Shown here one piece after another: positions 18,383-26,979 of a stretch of DNA of 64,000 bases. Made by a program: the position numbers and the translations under genes. This DNA is from Thalassospira sp. MCCC 1A01428 (GTDB taxonomy: Bacteria; Pseudomonadota; Alphaproteobacteria; Rhodospirillales; Thalassospiraceae). Each line of letters starts with the position of its first letter. Positions within the stretch are counted from its first letter, which is position 1. The notes beneath the pieces were generated by a model. It was not told the origin of the DNA and did no database searches. It saw only the letters and a list, made by a program, of their open reading frames with translations. The stretch is taken from positions 87,777 through 151,776 of the forward strand of contig NZ_JFJZ01000012.1 in NCBI RefSeq assembly GCF_002115825.1. The letters run 5' to 3'.

Positions 18383-19438
18383 TCACAACAGGTGCCGCAA
18401 TGGATTTTCGGCCCGTGCGGCCAGCTCATCAAGAAAGTCAATGGCTGTTTCGGGGGCAAAAACCGAGGGGTCAAAATCAAGACTAAGCTGCAAGGCGTTG
18501 CCGTTTAGCGACTTGCTGATTGTCAAGCAGGCGTTTTCGTCCGGGGGTGCGCCATTGCTGATGCGCACGCCGCGCAGGCGTGTGCCCATCAAATTCTGCA
18601 AGGTCAGATCGGGCGTCGCCGTATTGTTTTCCGCCTGGATGGCCGATAGCGCCATTTGATCAGGATTGACATAACAATTGCCATTTTGGGCGATCGTTAC
18701 AGGTGCCGTGTGGCCCAGCCCCTGTACCTGGCGCAAGCTCCCGGCGGCAAAGGCCAACCAAAGGGATGTTGCGATAAAATTTTCGATTTCACCCGAGGCC
18801 CAATCAACAAACTCGTCAAATGCTCCAATGGGAACCTCTGCCGCGATGGTTACCTGTTGGGCATGTACCGATTCTGCGACTTGCGGTAAAATCCGGTCAA
18901 GGTCGGCAACATGGAAAGGTTGCTTTAAACCTTGTTTGATCGCGGACCGCAGATCAATGCCGCGTTCACGGGCCAAACGTTTCGCCTTTGGCGATGCCAG
19001 AATACGGTCCGGTTGTTCCTGCTGGTCCATACAGGCTGGTTGCGAGCGTGAAGAAGTGTTTGGCGTCGCTGTCATTGCCGACTTTTCCACTTCATTGTCG
19101 GTTTGACCCGTAACCGCGGATGACCGCCCACTGGCGTCTTTTTTCAGTTCTGGTATCGCGGTCGGGGCCGGGGCGGGTGTTGTGGCTTGGACCCCGTCAT
19201 TCGTTTCGGTGATGATGGCAATAACGGTTCCCACCGGCACGTCATCTCCTTGGCTGGCATGGATGGCGGCGACAAAGCCGTCATGCCCGGCTTCGACCTC
19301 CATCGTTGCCTTGTCTGTTTCGACTTCCATCAGGATGTCGGTCGCCTTAACCGCATCACCGGTTTTTTTGTGCCACGCAACAATCAGGCCGGTATCTTGC
19401 GCCATACCCAATGCGGGCATGATGATGTCATGCGGCAT
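18383..19438 (-). CDS. Lipoyl carrier with binding domain and inactive E2 domain (protein X-like)
   Basis: This 351-residue protein has three parts. A lipoyl domain (residues 1-80) carries the modified lysine Lys43 in ETDKATME. After a linker, a peripheral-subunit-binding domain spans about 147-182 (ASPKAKRLARERGIDL). The C-terminal part (about 195-351) keeps the outline of an E2 core (LTLQNLMGTRLRG near 278, a final AENPLRHLL). Where an active E2 has DHRxxxG it reads DFDPSVFAPE (321-330), so the catalytic histidine is gone. Architecture matches E3-binding protein/protein X. The ATG at 19438 overlaps the E1beta end by 11 bp. Confidence 0.85.
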   Translation of the reverse strand: MPHDIIMPALGMAQDTGLIVAWHKKTGDAVKATDILMEVETDKATMEVEAGHDGFVAAIHASQGDDVPVGTVIAIITETNDGVQATTPAPAPTAIPELKKDASGRSSAVTGQTDNEVEKSAMTATPNTSSRSQPACMDQQEQPDRILASPKAKRLARERGIDLRSAIKQGLKQPFHVADLDRILPQVAESVHAQQVTIAAEVPIGAFDEFVDWASGEIENFIATSLWLAFAAGSLRQVQGLGHTAPVTIAQNGNCYVNPDQMALSAIQAENNTATPDLTLQNLMGTRLRGVRISNGAPPDENACLTISKSLNGNALQLSLDFDPSVFAPETAIDFLDELAARAENPLRHLL

Positions 19439-20423
19439 TGGCCTTATCCCCTCTGACAATGGCGCGCGCCCGGTCTGCTACCCCTTTAGCCGTTGGTACG
19501 GTCAGATCTTCCAGCGCAGGTGAAAACGGGACGGGCACATCCATTGCGCCCATACGCAGCACCGGCGCATCCAGGTAATAAAACGCCTTTTCGGCAATGC
19601 GACTGGCAATCTCTGCGGTGATACCATAACTTTGGTGTCCCTCATCAATCACGATGGCGCGGCTGGTCTTGCGAACGGATGCCAGAATGGTTTCTTCGTC
19701 CAGGGGAACAATGGTGCGCGGATCAATCACTTCGGCAGATATGCCCTCATCAGCCAGAATTTCAGCAGCCTTAACGGCCACCTGGACCATTGACGATGTT
19801 GCGACAAGGGTCACATCACTGCCCTGGCGCAGGATGTTCGCTTTGCCAAATTCAATCAGATATTCATCTTCCGGCACTTCGGCTTTGTCCTGGTACATCA
19901 GTTTGTCTTCAAAAATGACGACCGGGTTATTGTCACGAATAGCCGTTTTCATCAGGCCCTTGGCTTCATATGCCGATGACGGTAACGCCACTTTTAAACC
20001 GGGAATATGGGCAACCAGCGCATGAAGCGATTGTGAATGCTGTGCCGCTGACCGGCGTGTTGCCCCCAGATTGGTACGTAATACCATCGGCACATTCAGT
20101 TTCCCCCCCGACATGTAATGGGTTTTGGCAGCCTGATTACATAACTGGTCCATCACCAGGAACAGAAAATCACCAAACATCAGATCAACAATCGGGCGCG
20201 ATCCTGTCATGGCAGCCCCAACGGCCATGCCGACAAACCCGGGTTCTGAAATTGGCGTATCAATGATGCGGCCTGTACCAAATTCCTCAACAAGGCCGGA
20301 TAATACTTTGAAAGGTGTTCCGGCTTCGGCGACGTCCTCGCCCATCAGAAAAACGGTTTCATCGCGCCGCATTTCTTCGGCGATGGCTTCGTTCACTGCC
20401 TGCGATAGTGTAATTTTTCGCAT
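19428..20423 (-). CDS. Thiamine-dependent 2-oxoacid/acetoin dehydrogenase E1 beta subunit
   Basis: This 331-residue beta subunit has the typical opening RKITLSQAVNEAIAEEMRRDETVFLMGEDVAEAGTPFKV and the transketolase C-terminal domain. It forms the alpha2beta2 E1 with the upstream gene. The start is the ATG at 20423 after GAGGAGG. Resemblance is to acetoin dehydrogenase AcoB and pyruvate E1 beta; I cannot separate these by eye. Confidence 0.92.
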   Translation of the reverse strand: MRKITLSQAVNEAIAEEMRRDETVFLMGEDVAEAGTPFKVLSGLVEEFGTGRIIDTPISEPGFVGMAVGAAMTGSRPIVDLMFGDFLFLVMDQLCNQAAKTHYMSGGKLNVPMVLRTNLGATRRSAAQHSQSLHALVAHIPGLKVALPSSAYEAKGLMKTAIRDNNPVVIFEDKLMYQDKAEVPEDEYLIEFGKANILRQGSDVTLVATSSMVQVAVKAAEILADEGISAEVIDPRTIVPLDEETILASVRKTSRAIVIDEGHQSYGITAEIASRIAEKAFYYLDAPVLRMGAMDVPVPFSPALEDLTVPTAKGVADRARAIVRGDKANAA

Positions 20424-20433
20424 CAGTTCCTCC

Positions 20434-21420
20434 TCACGCACTGTGGGCGTAGACATGCATGTCCACTTCGGATATTGCGGGATAGGGTGCTGCCAGCGCA
20501 TAATCGACGGCGGCTTTGGCATCTTTGGCGATTTCATCACGGATCGCGTCAAGCTCGTCGGGGCTGACCAGTTTTTCCTGCGTGAGCCACGCGCCAAAAT
20601 TCGTGATGGGATCACGGTTATCGCGCCAGTCTGCTTCTTCTTCCTTGCTGCGGTAATAGGTACGGTTAATATCGCCCACATGATGCCCGTGATACCGATA
20701 GGTATTTAGCTGCACAAAAAACGGCCCCTGTCCGGCGCGACATTTCGCCACCAGGTCCTGTGTCAGCTTGTTCACGGCCAATACGTCCTGCCCGTCGACT
20801 TCAAAGGCATCGATGCCAAAGGCTTGCGCGCGTGCGCAAAGTGCCCCGGCAGCCATTTCCTCGACCTTGGTGTATTCCCCGTATAAATTGTTTTCACAGG
20901 CATAAATGATAGGCAGTTTCCAAAGGGCCGCCATATTCATGACTTCGTAAAGTACGCCCTGTCCCAATGCACCATCGCCAAAAAAGCACACCGTAACGGC
21001 GTCTGTGCCCAGTTGTCGTGCCGACAGGGCGGCACCCGTGGCAATACCGGCGCTGCCGCCAACAATGGCGTTGGCGCCAAGGTTGCCGTTTGTCTGGTCG
21101 GCAATATGCATCGAACCACCTTTGCCACGGCAATATCCTTCTTCCTTGCCCAGCAATTCGCAGAACATCGGTTTAAATTCAGCACCTTTTGCGACACAGT
21201 GCCCGTGCCCGCGATGGGTGGATGTAATATGATCAGTGGTTTGCAATGCTTCACAAATGCCAACGGCCACGGCTTCCTGCCCCGAATACATGTGGGTCAG
21301 TCCCGGCATTTTTGCCGACAGATAAAGCTGATTGGCATTGTCCTCGAAGGCGCGAATGCGGGCCATCTGGCGATACATTCGCAAATAGGCGTCGCTATTT
21401 TTCTTTTTGGCCGGGCTCAT
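20434..21420 (-). CDS. Thiamine-dependent 2-oxoacid/acetoin dehydrogenase E1 alpha subunit
   Basis: This 328-residue subunit binds thiamine diphosphate through the motif GDGALGQG...ENN (residues about 160-190), with MAALWKLPIIYACENN as in acetoin dehydrogenase AcoA. The ATG at 21420 follows GGAGG. Together with E1beta it would cleave a 2-oxoacid or a vicinal ketol and pass the acyl group to the lipoyl arm. The neighbouring butanediol-dehydrogenase-like SDR makes a ketol the better guess, but this is inference. Confidence 0.92.
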   Translation of the reverse strand: MSPAKKKNSDAYLRMYRQMARIRAFEDNANQLYLSAKMPGLTHMYSGQEAVAVGICEALQTTDHITSTHRGHGHCVAKGAEFKPMFCELLGKEEGYCRGKGGSMHIADQTNGNLGANAIVGGSAGIATGAALSARQLGTDAVTVCFFGDGALGQGVLYEVMNMAALWKLPIIYACENNLYGEYTKVEEMAAGALCARAQAFGIDAFEVDGQDVLAVNKLTQDLVAKCRAGQGPFFVQLNTYRYHGHHVGDINRTYYRSKEEEADWRDNRDPITNFGAWLTQEKLVSPDELDAIRDEIAKDAKAAVDYALAAPYPAISEVDMHVYAHSA

Positions 21421-21496
21421 GGCCGTGACCTCCCTGATGATGTCGCAGATAACGGGCATCGGCGAAATTACGCGCCGATGCCCCGCTAAGCTGGCC

Positions 21497-22798
21497 TTAG
21501 TAACGGTTGGCAATCGGCAGTTCTTCTGCCGGGAACAGGCTGATCACTTCGCAACCCTTGTCGGTTACGACGACCTCTTCCTCGATACGTGCCGCTGAAT
21601 ATCCGTCGGTTGCCGGGCAATAGGTCTCAAGTGCGAAAACCATTCCCGTTTCGATCACCATCGGGTTATCCAGGCTAACGGCGCGCGAAATGATCGGGCG
21701 TTCATGCAGGGCAAGTCCCAGGCCATGCCCGAACTGCAAACCAAAGGCCGACAATTCGTCGGGGAAGCCAAATTCCTCACATTTGGGAAAGGCGCTGGCC
21801 ACTATATCGGTGGTAACGCCGGGCTTGATCAGGGAAATGGCATGGTCCAGCCAGTCGCGACATTTGACATATGCATCGACCTGACAGGGCGTTGAGCGGC
21901 CAATATTGAAGGTGCGGTAGTAACAGGTGCGATACCCCTGATAACTTTGCAAAATATCAAAGAAAGCCTGATCGCCGGGGCGAAACAGCCGGTCGGTGAA
22001 ATTATGCGGGTGCGGGTTGCAACGTTCACCCGAAATGGCATTGATCGCTTCAACGTCATCCGACCCCATTTCGTAAAGCATCTTGTTTGACATCGCGACG
22101 ATGTCGGCTTCGCGCACACCGGGTTTCAATTCTTCCCAGATCATATGGTAAACGCCATCCACCATCGCTGCTGCCTGGTTCAGAAGCTGGATTTCGTCAA
22201 CATTCTTGATTTCACGGGCGCTCAGCATGATCTGCTGGCCGTCAACAACCTTGAGCCCCGCTTCCTGCAAGGCAAAAAACATGGCTGTTTCGGCGTAATC
22301 GACGCCAACCGGCATATTGGCAACGCCAGCCTTTTTCAGCAGGCCATATATTTCCTCGGCATACCGTTTCATCAGCCCGAAGGATGGCGGGATGGTGCCG
22401 CGCATGCCAACCACACCGGCCCGGCAGCGGTCCGGGTCCAGCCAGTCACAATATTCACGGTGATGCACGGCAGCCGAGCCGAAATCCCAGACATAGGGTT
22501 CTTCATCGCCCGCCAACAGGGCAAACCGACACATTTTATCGCGTTCCCATTCGCCGATTTTGGTGCCGGTAATGTAACGGATGTTATTGACATCAAAGGT
22601 CAAAAGTGCGCCGCAGCCCGACTGTTTCAAGGCGCCCTTGGTGCGGCTCAGGCGGTAGCGGCGCAAACGGTCGTGGTCAACGCGGCGTTCAAAATCAACG
22701 GCGGTGTGCCCCATCGCCGGAATATGCCGATCCCACCGCCAGTTCGGATCAATGTCGCCGGGTTGCAAAATGCGCGGGTTTAATGCTGAGGTGTTCAT
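21497..22798 (-). CDS. M24-fold (pita-bread) protein with altered metal site
   Basis: This 433-residue protein has an N-terminal creatinase-like domain and a C-terminal pita-bread domain of the Xaa-Pro peptidase/creatinase superfamily. Four of five metal ligands are visible: Asp281 (FFDILQSYQGYR), His358 (HGLGLALHE), Glu391 (ALETY) and Glu406 (RIEEEV). The second aspartate, expected eleven residues after Asp281 in DxGxxxxGYxxDxTRTF, is Cys292 (CYYRTF). A normal dipeptidase role is therefore doubtful. The fold also hosts lyases and hydrolases such as DddP and creatinase. It sits third in the operon. Confidence 0.85.
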   Translation of the reverse strand: MNTSALNPRILQPGDIDPNWRWDRHIPAMGHTAVDFERRVDHDRLRRYRLSRTKGALKQSGCGALLTFDVNNIRYITGTKIGEWERDKMCRFALLAGDEEPYVWDFGSAAVHHREYCDWLDPDRCRAGVVGMRGTIPPSFGLMKRYAEEIYGLLKKAGVANMPVGVDYAETAMFFALQEAGLKVVDGQQIMLSAREIKNVDEIQLLNQAAAMVDGVYHMIWEELKPGVREADIVAMSNKMLYEMGSDDVEAINAISGERCNPHPHNFTDRLFRPGDQAFFDILQSYQGYRTCYYRTFNIGRSTPCQVDAYVKCRDWLDHAISLIKPGVTTDIVASAFPKCEEFGFPDELSAFGLQFGHGLGLALHERPIISRAVSLDNPMVIETGMVFALETYCPATDGYSAARIEEEVVVTDKGCEVISLFPAEELPIANRY

Positions 22799-22815
22799 AA
22801 TAGTCTCCTGTTCGC

Positions 22816-22832
22816 CGCCCGGGGAACGGGCG
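22816..22832. repeat. Small intercistronic hairpin
   Basis: CGCCCG (22816-22821) and CGGGCG (22827-22832) form a GC-rich stem with a five-base loop in the 89-bp gap between the SDR and the M24 gene. It may tune mRNA stability; no T-run follows. Confidence 0.4.
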
Positions 22833-22887
22833 TCGTGGCAGTTTGGTTCACAAAAGGAGAAAGGGTTTGGAAGGGCCGGTCAGCCGG

Positions 22888-23691
22888 TCATTGCATGACC
22901 ATGCCGCCATCAACCATAAACAGCTGGCCGGTCATGTAATCGGATTCATGGCTGGCAAGGAATGCCGCCGACCCAATGACATCTTCGGGGTAGGAATACC
23001 GCTTCATCAGGATCATGTTTTGAGCCAGTTCATCCATCGACTGGCCTTCTTTTTCAAACTTGCCAATCGCGACCAGATCCTTGTCCAACTGCTCCCACAG
23101 TTCGGTACGCACAACGCCCGGGCCATATCCGTTAACGGTGATGTTGTGTGCGCTCAGGGCCTTTGCGCCGCCATTGATCATGGCAAGGACGGCATGCTTG
23201 GAACAGGCATAAGGCACCACATCGTCAAATGCCTGCCGCGACAGGATTGATCCGACATTGATGATTTTATAGGGGCCGTTTTCCTTGCCCTGTTTGATCA
23301 TCTGCTTGGCGGCTTCCTGCATGCCAATCAACACACCCAGTGCATTGACATTGATGATCTGCTGAAAATTTTCTTCGGTAATGTCTAAAAACATCATCGG
23401 TTTGTTGATACCGGCATTGTTCAGCATGACATTGATGGACCCGAATGCCGCGACCGTTGCGGCAACGGCGGCTGCCATCTGGTCGCGTTTTGTCACATCA
23501 AGGGTCACGGCAATGGCTTCGCCGCCAGCATCATTGATGCGTTTGGCAACGTCCTGACACCCCGCCAGGTTGATATCGCCAAGGCATACCCTCGCACCCT
23601 GGGCGGCATAATATTCGCCGATTGCGGCTCCCATGCCTTGGGCGCCGCCGGTGATTAAAACGGTTTTTCCTTTAAGACGGGTTTTATCCAT
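22888..23691 (-). CDS. SDR dehydrogenase, butanediol dehydrogenase/acetoin reductase-like
   Basis: This 267-residue SDR has TGGAQGMGAAIG, NNAGI and catalytic YACSK. Its C-terminal half closely follows BudC-type meso-2,3-butanediol dehydrogenases: ITVNGYGPGVVRTELWEQLD and ASHESDYMTGQLFMVDGGMV. It would oxidise a vicinal diol or polyol to a ketol. The start is the ATG at 23691 after AGGAGG; a longer open frame running back into the regulator gene is rejected. It follows the regulator stop by 11 bp. Confidence 0.88.
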   Translation of the reverse strand: MDKTRLKGKTVLITGGAQGMGAAIGEYYAAQGARVCLGDINLAGCQDVAKRINDAGGEAIAVTLDVTKRDQMAAAVAATVAAFGSINVMLNNAGINKPMMFLDITEENFQQIINVNALGVLIGMQEAAKQMIKQGKENGPYKIINVGSILSRQAFDDVVPYACSKHAVLAMINGGAKALSAHNITVNGYGPGVVRTELWEQLDKDLVAIGKFEKEGQSMDELAQNMILMKRYSYPEDVIGSAAFLASHESDYMTGQLFMVDGGMVMQ

Positions 23692-23702
23692 GATGTTTCC
23701 TC

Positions 23703-25532
23703 CTAGGTGAGTGTCCCGGCCTGTTTCATAATTTTGTCGACACGATTTTGTGCCTGGGCCAGGGCTTGTTTTGGCGGGATGAGGCCACGCAACATATCGT
23801 GGAACTCCTCGCCGCAGATTTGAATAACGGTTGAGATTTGTGGAACCGGCGGGCGTGGCCAGAATTGCAGTTCGTCGCGCCACGACATTTTGTCCACGGC
23901 TTCAAACAGGGGTGACAAACGCCGGACTTCCGGGTCCGCCCCGACGGAATAGCGCGGCACGGTCCGGCTGCCGTTCTGGACGTAAAGTTTCTGCGCCTCT
24001 GCCGATGTAAATACGGCAAGGGCCTTGGCGGCTGCCGCGCGCCTTTCTGGGGGCAGGTTGGCCGGAATGCCCAGAACATATCCGCCAACCGGCGCAATTG
24101 GTGCCGCGCCCGGGCCTGCCGGGTGAGGGAGATAACCGGTATTGCCATTGGCAGGCGATGCCGGGTCCAGCTCAAAATAAGGTGCCAGCAATGTATAACC
24201 ATAGGCCATGGCAACGCTGCCGCTGGCATAGGGGCGAATGCGCTCGTACCACGACATGGATAAAATGTCGGGCGGGGAAAACTGCATTAAGGCCAGCAAA
24301 TATTCTGCGACATCGCGCCCGGCATCGGTATCAATGGTGGGGCGCAGGGCTTCACCGTCAAGGTTGTCGGCATCAAAACCACCGGCAATTTTGTTCAGAT
24401 TGAATATCGGCTGTCCAAAATCTCCGCAGGTCATAATAAAGGTATGACCAAGGGCGGTTCCCCGTGCTGCATTCCACGCAATACCATACCGGCCGTGTTG
24501 CGGGTCGTGCATCTGTTTGGCGGCGTGTAAAACCTCGTCGGTTGTCTGCGGGGCTTCCAGTCCGGCTTCGGCAAACAGGTCGCGGCGATAAAAAAACAGT
24601 TCCGGTGTCGTTTGACTGGGAATGCCATAGGGTCGGCCACCATAATGGGCCGCGCGCCAGCCTGCGGTATGAAAATCACTGGGGTCAAAGCTGTTGATGT
24701 CAACAACCTCGTCAAGCGGCAGCAAAACGTTTTTCTGGGCAAATTCGCCAATCCACGGCAGGTCAACCGCGATCATGTCATAGCGGCTGACACGGCGTTC
24801 GGCATTGCGCAATGTTTCGGCATGCAGGCGGTCAATGGAAAAGGCACGTTGGTGAATATCACCCCCAATGACCTGCTCAAACTGCCGTTTTAACGACCCC
24901 ATAACCATAAATGTCGGATCCGCATGAACCAGAATACGCAATCCGCCCGCAAGTTTAAGGGGTTCTGCGAGAACCTGTGGCGGCTGAATGATGTGGCTAT
25001 TGATGTACGATCCACCAAAATAATAGTCCCGATCTTCTGTTGTCTGGACCCCCGCACCGAATGTTCGCTCAACAAGCCTGCGTAACCGGCTGCAATAGCT
25101 GGCCCAGTTTTCAATCAGCCGGGCGGCGGGATGCAGGGAAAAACTTTTCCCGGTCGCGGTCCGGGGGCGTCTTTCAACCAGGCCTGATGCCATCATCTCG
25201 TCCAGCCGCCGTTTGGCGGTCGCATAGGGAACACCCGCCGCAGCAACAAGCGACGTTGCCGTAACCGGCTTGGCTTCCAGATGTTGACGAATAAGGTGCA
25301 TGGCCATTTTCAAATGCGGGTCCGGTGTTGAAAGTTCAAAGGCAGCTTCAATTTCGGTAGCGTAGTCTTCAAAAAATTCGATATAGCCCAGCATCTCGGA
25401 ACGGATCACGGGTTCCGTTGGTAAATCCTGCCGAGCTGTGGTTGGGTGGCTCTGGTTGGCGCTGGTCATGGTTAATGCAATATTGCCCTGTGTGATTGCC
25501 GCCCAGTTGATAGTGCGTTCCGACTTGCGCAT
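23703..25532 (-). CDS. Predicted regulator: winged-helix domain fused to an ABC-type solute-binding domain
   Basis: This 609-residue protein has no signal peptide. Residues about 73-135 form a winged helix (VTATSLVAAAGVPYATAKRR then DEMMASGLVERRPR). Residues about 197-600 match a full family-1 (MalE/UgpB-like) solute-binding protein: ADPTFMVMGSLKRQFEQ, YDMIAVDLPWIGEFA, PYGIPSQTTPELFFYRRDLF and ALAVFTSAEAQKLYV. The natural reading is a cytoplasmic transcription factor whose ligand sensor is a captured binding protein, analogous to SgrR but with a different SBP family. The start ATG 25532 follows GGAGG. It heads the operon and faces the palindrome at 25588-25619. Confidence 0.85.
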   Translation of the reverse strand: MRKSERTINWAAITQGNIALTMTSANQSHPTTARQDLPTEPVIRSEMLGYIEFFEDYATEIEAAFELSTPDPHLKMAMHLIRQHLEAKPVTATSLVAAAGVPYATAKRRLDEMMASGLVERRPRTATGKSFSLHPAARLIENWASYCSRLRRLVERTFGAGVQTTEDRDYYFGGSYINSHIIQPPQVLAEPLKLAGGLRILVHADPTFMVMGSLKRQFEQVIGGDIHQRAFSIDRLHAETLRNAERRVSRYDMIAVDLPWIGEFAQKNVLLPLDEVVDINSFDPSDFHTAGWRAAHYGGRPYGIPSQTTPELFFYRRDLFAEAGLEAPQTTDEVLHAAKQMHDPQHGRYGIAWNAARGTALGHTFIMTCGDFGQPIFNLNKIAGGFDADNLDGEALRPTIDTDAGRDVAEYLLALMQFSPPDILSMSWYERIRPYASGSVAMAYGYTLLAPYFELDPASPANGNTGYLPHPAGPGAAPIAPVGGYVLGIPANLPPERRAAAAKALAVFTSAEAQKLYVQNGSRTVPRYSVGADPEVRRLSPLFEAVDKMSWRDELQFWPRPPVPQISTVIQICGEEFHDMLRGLIPPKQALAQAQNRVDKIMKQAGTLT

Positions 25533-25587
25533 GCCGCGCCTCCATTGAAAATGTCCAGAATGGCAAGCAGACTACAGGGAAAAAATG

Positions 25588-25619
25588 TCCGTAATGGATA
25601 TTAAAATATCCATTACGGA
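25588..25619. promoter_or_regulatory. Perfect 32-bp palindrome, probable operator
   Basis: TCCGTAATGGATATT (25588-25602) and its exact reverse complement (25605-25619) are separated by AA. It lies in the 240-bp divergent region, 55 bp before the fusion regulator and 153 bp before the ABC binding-protein gene. No T-run follows, so a terminator is unlikely. Most likely it is the binding site of the adjacent regulator, controlling both operons. Confidence 0.75.
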
Positions 25620-25772
25620 TAAATTTGACCGGTTTCTGATTTTGAATAATGTAATTATGCGGCTGACGTTACGTGAAGCGGGGCGTTGCCCGGATCGCAT
25701 TTTGCAGACGCAAGGTGGGCCGGAACAAAATCACAATCAAAAACTGCTTCAATTCAGTCGGGAGGAATTCAA

Positions 25773-26720
25773 ATGACCAAGATGATCCAGAAATCTGTTG
25801 CCGCAGGTGTTGTTGCCTCGGGACTTGCCCTTGCAGGTGGCGCACAGGCCGAAACCATGACAATTGGCATCACGCAAAATAACGTCGGCGTTGACAGCTA
25901 TCAGACCACTTATGAAAAAGCCTTCATCGAGGCGGCATCAAAAAATCCTGATGTCAAAACGATTGTCCTTGATGCGGGCGGCGACGTTGCCCGCCAGATT
26001 GCCCAGATGCAGGATCTGATCCAGCAGCAGGTTGACGCCATCATTATCTGGCCAACCAACGGCAAGGCCGTTGTGCCCGCCGTGCGCAAGGCCAATCAGG
26101 CGCATATTCCCGTTATTGTTACCAATTCGAATATCGCAAAGGAAGGGCAGGAATTTATCGCATCGTTTTCCGGTCCCAACAACATCACCCAGGGCGCATA
26201 TTCCGCCGAAATGATGTGCGATGCCCTTGATAATAAAGGGCAGATCGTTCAGATCACCGGCCAGCCTGGTTACACCACGGCAATTGAACGTCAAAAAGGC
26301 TTTGAGGATCGCCTCGCAGAAGTATGCCCGGATGTAAAAATCATCGAAAGCCAGCCGGGCGACTGGAACCGCGAAAAATCGCAACGTGTGATGGAAGCGT
26401 TTTTAACCAAATATGATGACATCGATGGCGTTTATGCCGGCGATGACAATATGGGCGTTGGCGCGCTCAATGCGGCCAAGGCAGCAGGCCGCAAGGATAT
26501 TATCTTCATCGGGGCAACCAACTTCTCTGTCGGGTATGAAGCCATGGCGCGCGGCGAATATTACGGGTCGATCTATCAATCACCTGTAGACGACGCCAAA
26601 AATGCTCTGCAAACGGCGATTGACGTGATCAAGGGTAAGGATGTTCCCAAAATGAACTATTTCGATACCCCGAAAATCACGCAAAAGAACATGGACCAGT
26701 TCAGCAAGCCCGTATTCTGA
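25773..26720 (+). CDS. Ribose-type ABC transporter substrate-binding protein
   Basis: This 315-residue protein has a Sec signal (about residues 1-26, ending GGAQA) and a LacI/ribose-type binding fold (ITQNNVGVDSYQTTYEKAF, GYTTAIERQKGFEDRL, VYAGDDNMGVGALNAAKAAG). It would capture a sugar, polyol or sugar-like ketol in the periplasm. The start is the ATG at 25773 after GGGAGG. It is the first gene of the importer operon, divergent from the E1/E2/E3 operon, and its substrate is probably the input of that pathway. Confidence 0.92.
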   Translation: MTKMIQKSVAAGVVASGLALAGGAQAETMTIGITQNNVGVDSYQTTYEKAFIEAASKNPDVKTIVLDAGGDVARQIAQMQDLIQQQVDAIIIWPTNGKAVVPAVRKANQAHIPVIVTNSNIAKEGQEFIASFSGPNNITQGAYSAEMMCDALDNKGQIVQITGQPGYTTAIERQKGFEDRLAEVCPDVKIIESQPGDWNREKSQRVMEAFLTKYDDIDGVYAGDDNMGVGALNAAKAAGRKDIIFIGATNFSVGYEAMARGEYYGSIYQSPVDDAKNALQTAIDVIKGKDVPKMNYFDTPKITQKNMDQFSKPVF

Positions 26721-26731
26721 TTTTCTCCCTT

Positions 26732-26760
26732 GCGCGCCTTGGCTTTTATGCCGGGGCGCG
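26732..26760 (+). terminator. Hairpin after the binding-protein gene
   Basis: CGCGCC (26733-26738) pairs with GGCGCG (26755-26760) and inner GGC (26741-26743) with GCC (26750-26752), starting 12 bp after the stop. A pyrimidine-rich TCCTCTTCCT follows. It probably causes partial termination before the permease genes 220 bp downstream. The rest of this 259-bp gap shows nothing coding. Confidence 0.5.
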
Positions 26761-26979
26761 TCCTCTTCCTGTTGCCTGGATCTGCGGCAAGACAGCGAAG
26801 GGATTGACAGGTGGCACAACCGCCTTGGCTATTGTGTCGTAACCTATCAGAATGACGCGCAGGCATTTATGTCACGCATCTTGCATATATTTTCCTGATC
26901 GAGCTGGACATCCGGCGTGCCACAAACCGGCATCGGAAAAGAAAACATCCCAGCCGACCCCACCGGGAGGACTTCGTAA

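Noticed and set aside
21497..22798. DMSP lyase DddP
   Set aside because: Same M24 fold, but the second aspartate is replaced by Cys and the spacing in the metal motif differs from what I recall of DddP. No acrylate or DMSP genes are near.
22888..23883. Longer version of the SDR starting at 23883
   Set aside because: It would overlap the regulator gene by 181 bp. AGGAGG right before the ATG at 23691 and the Rossmann start decide for the shorter form.
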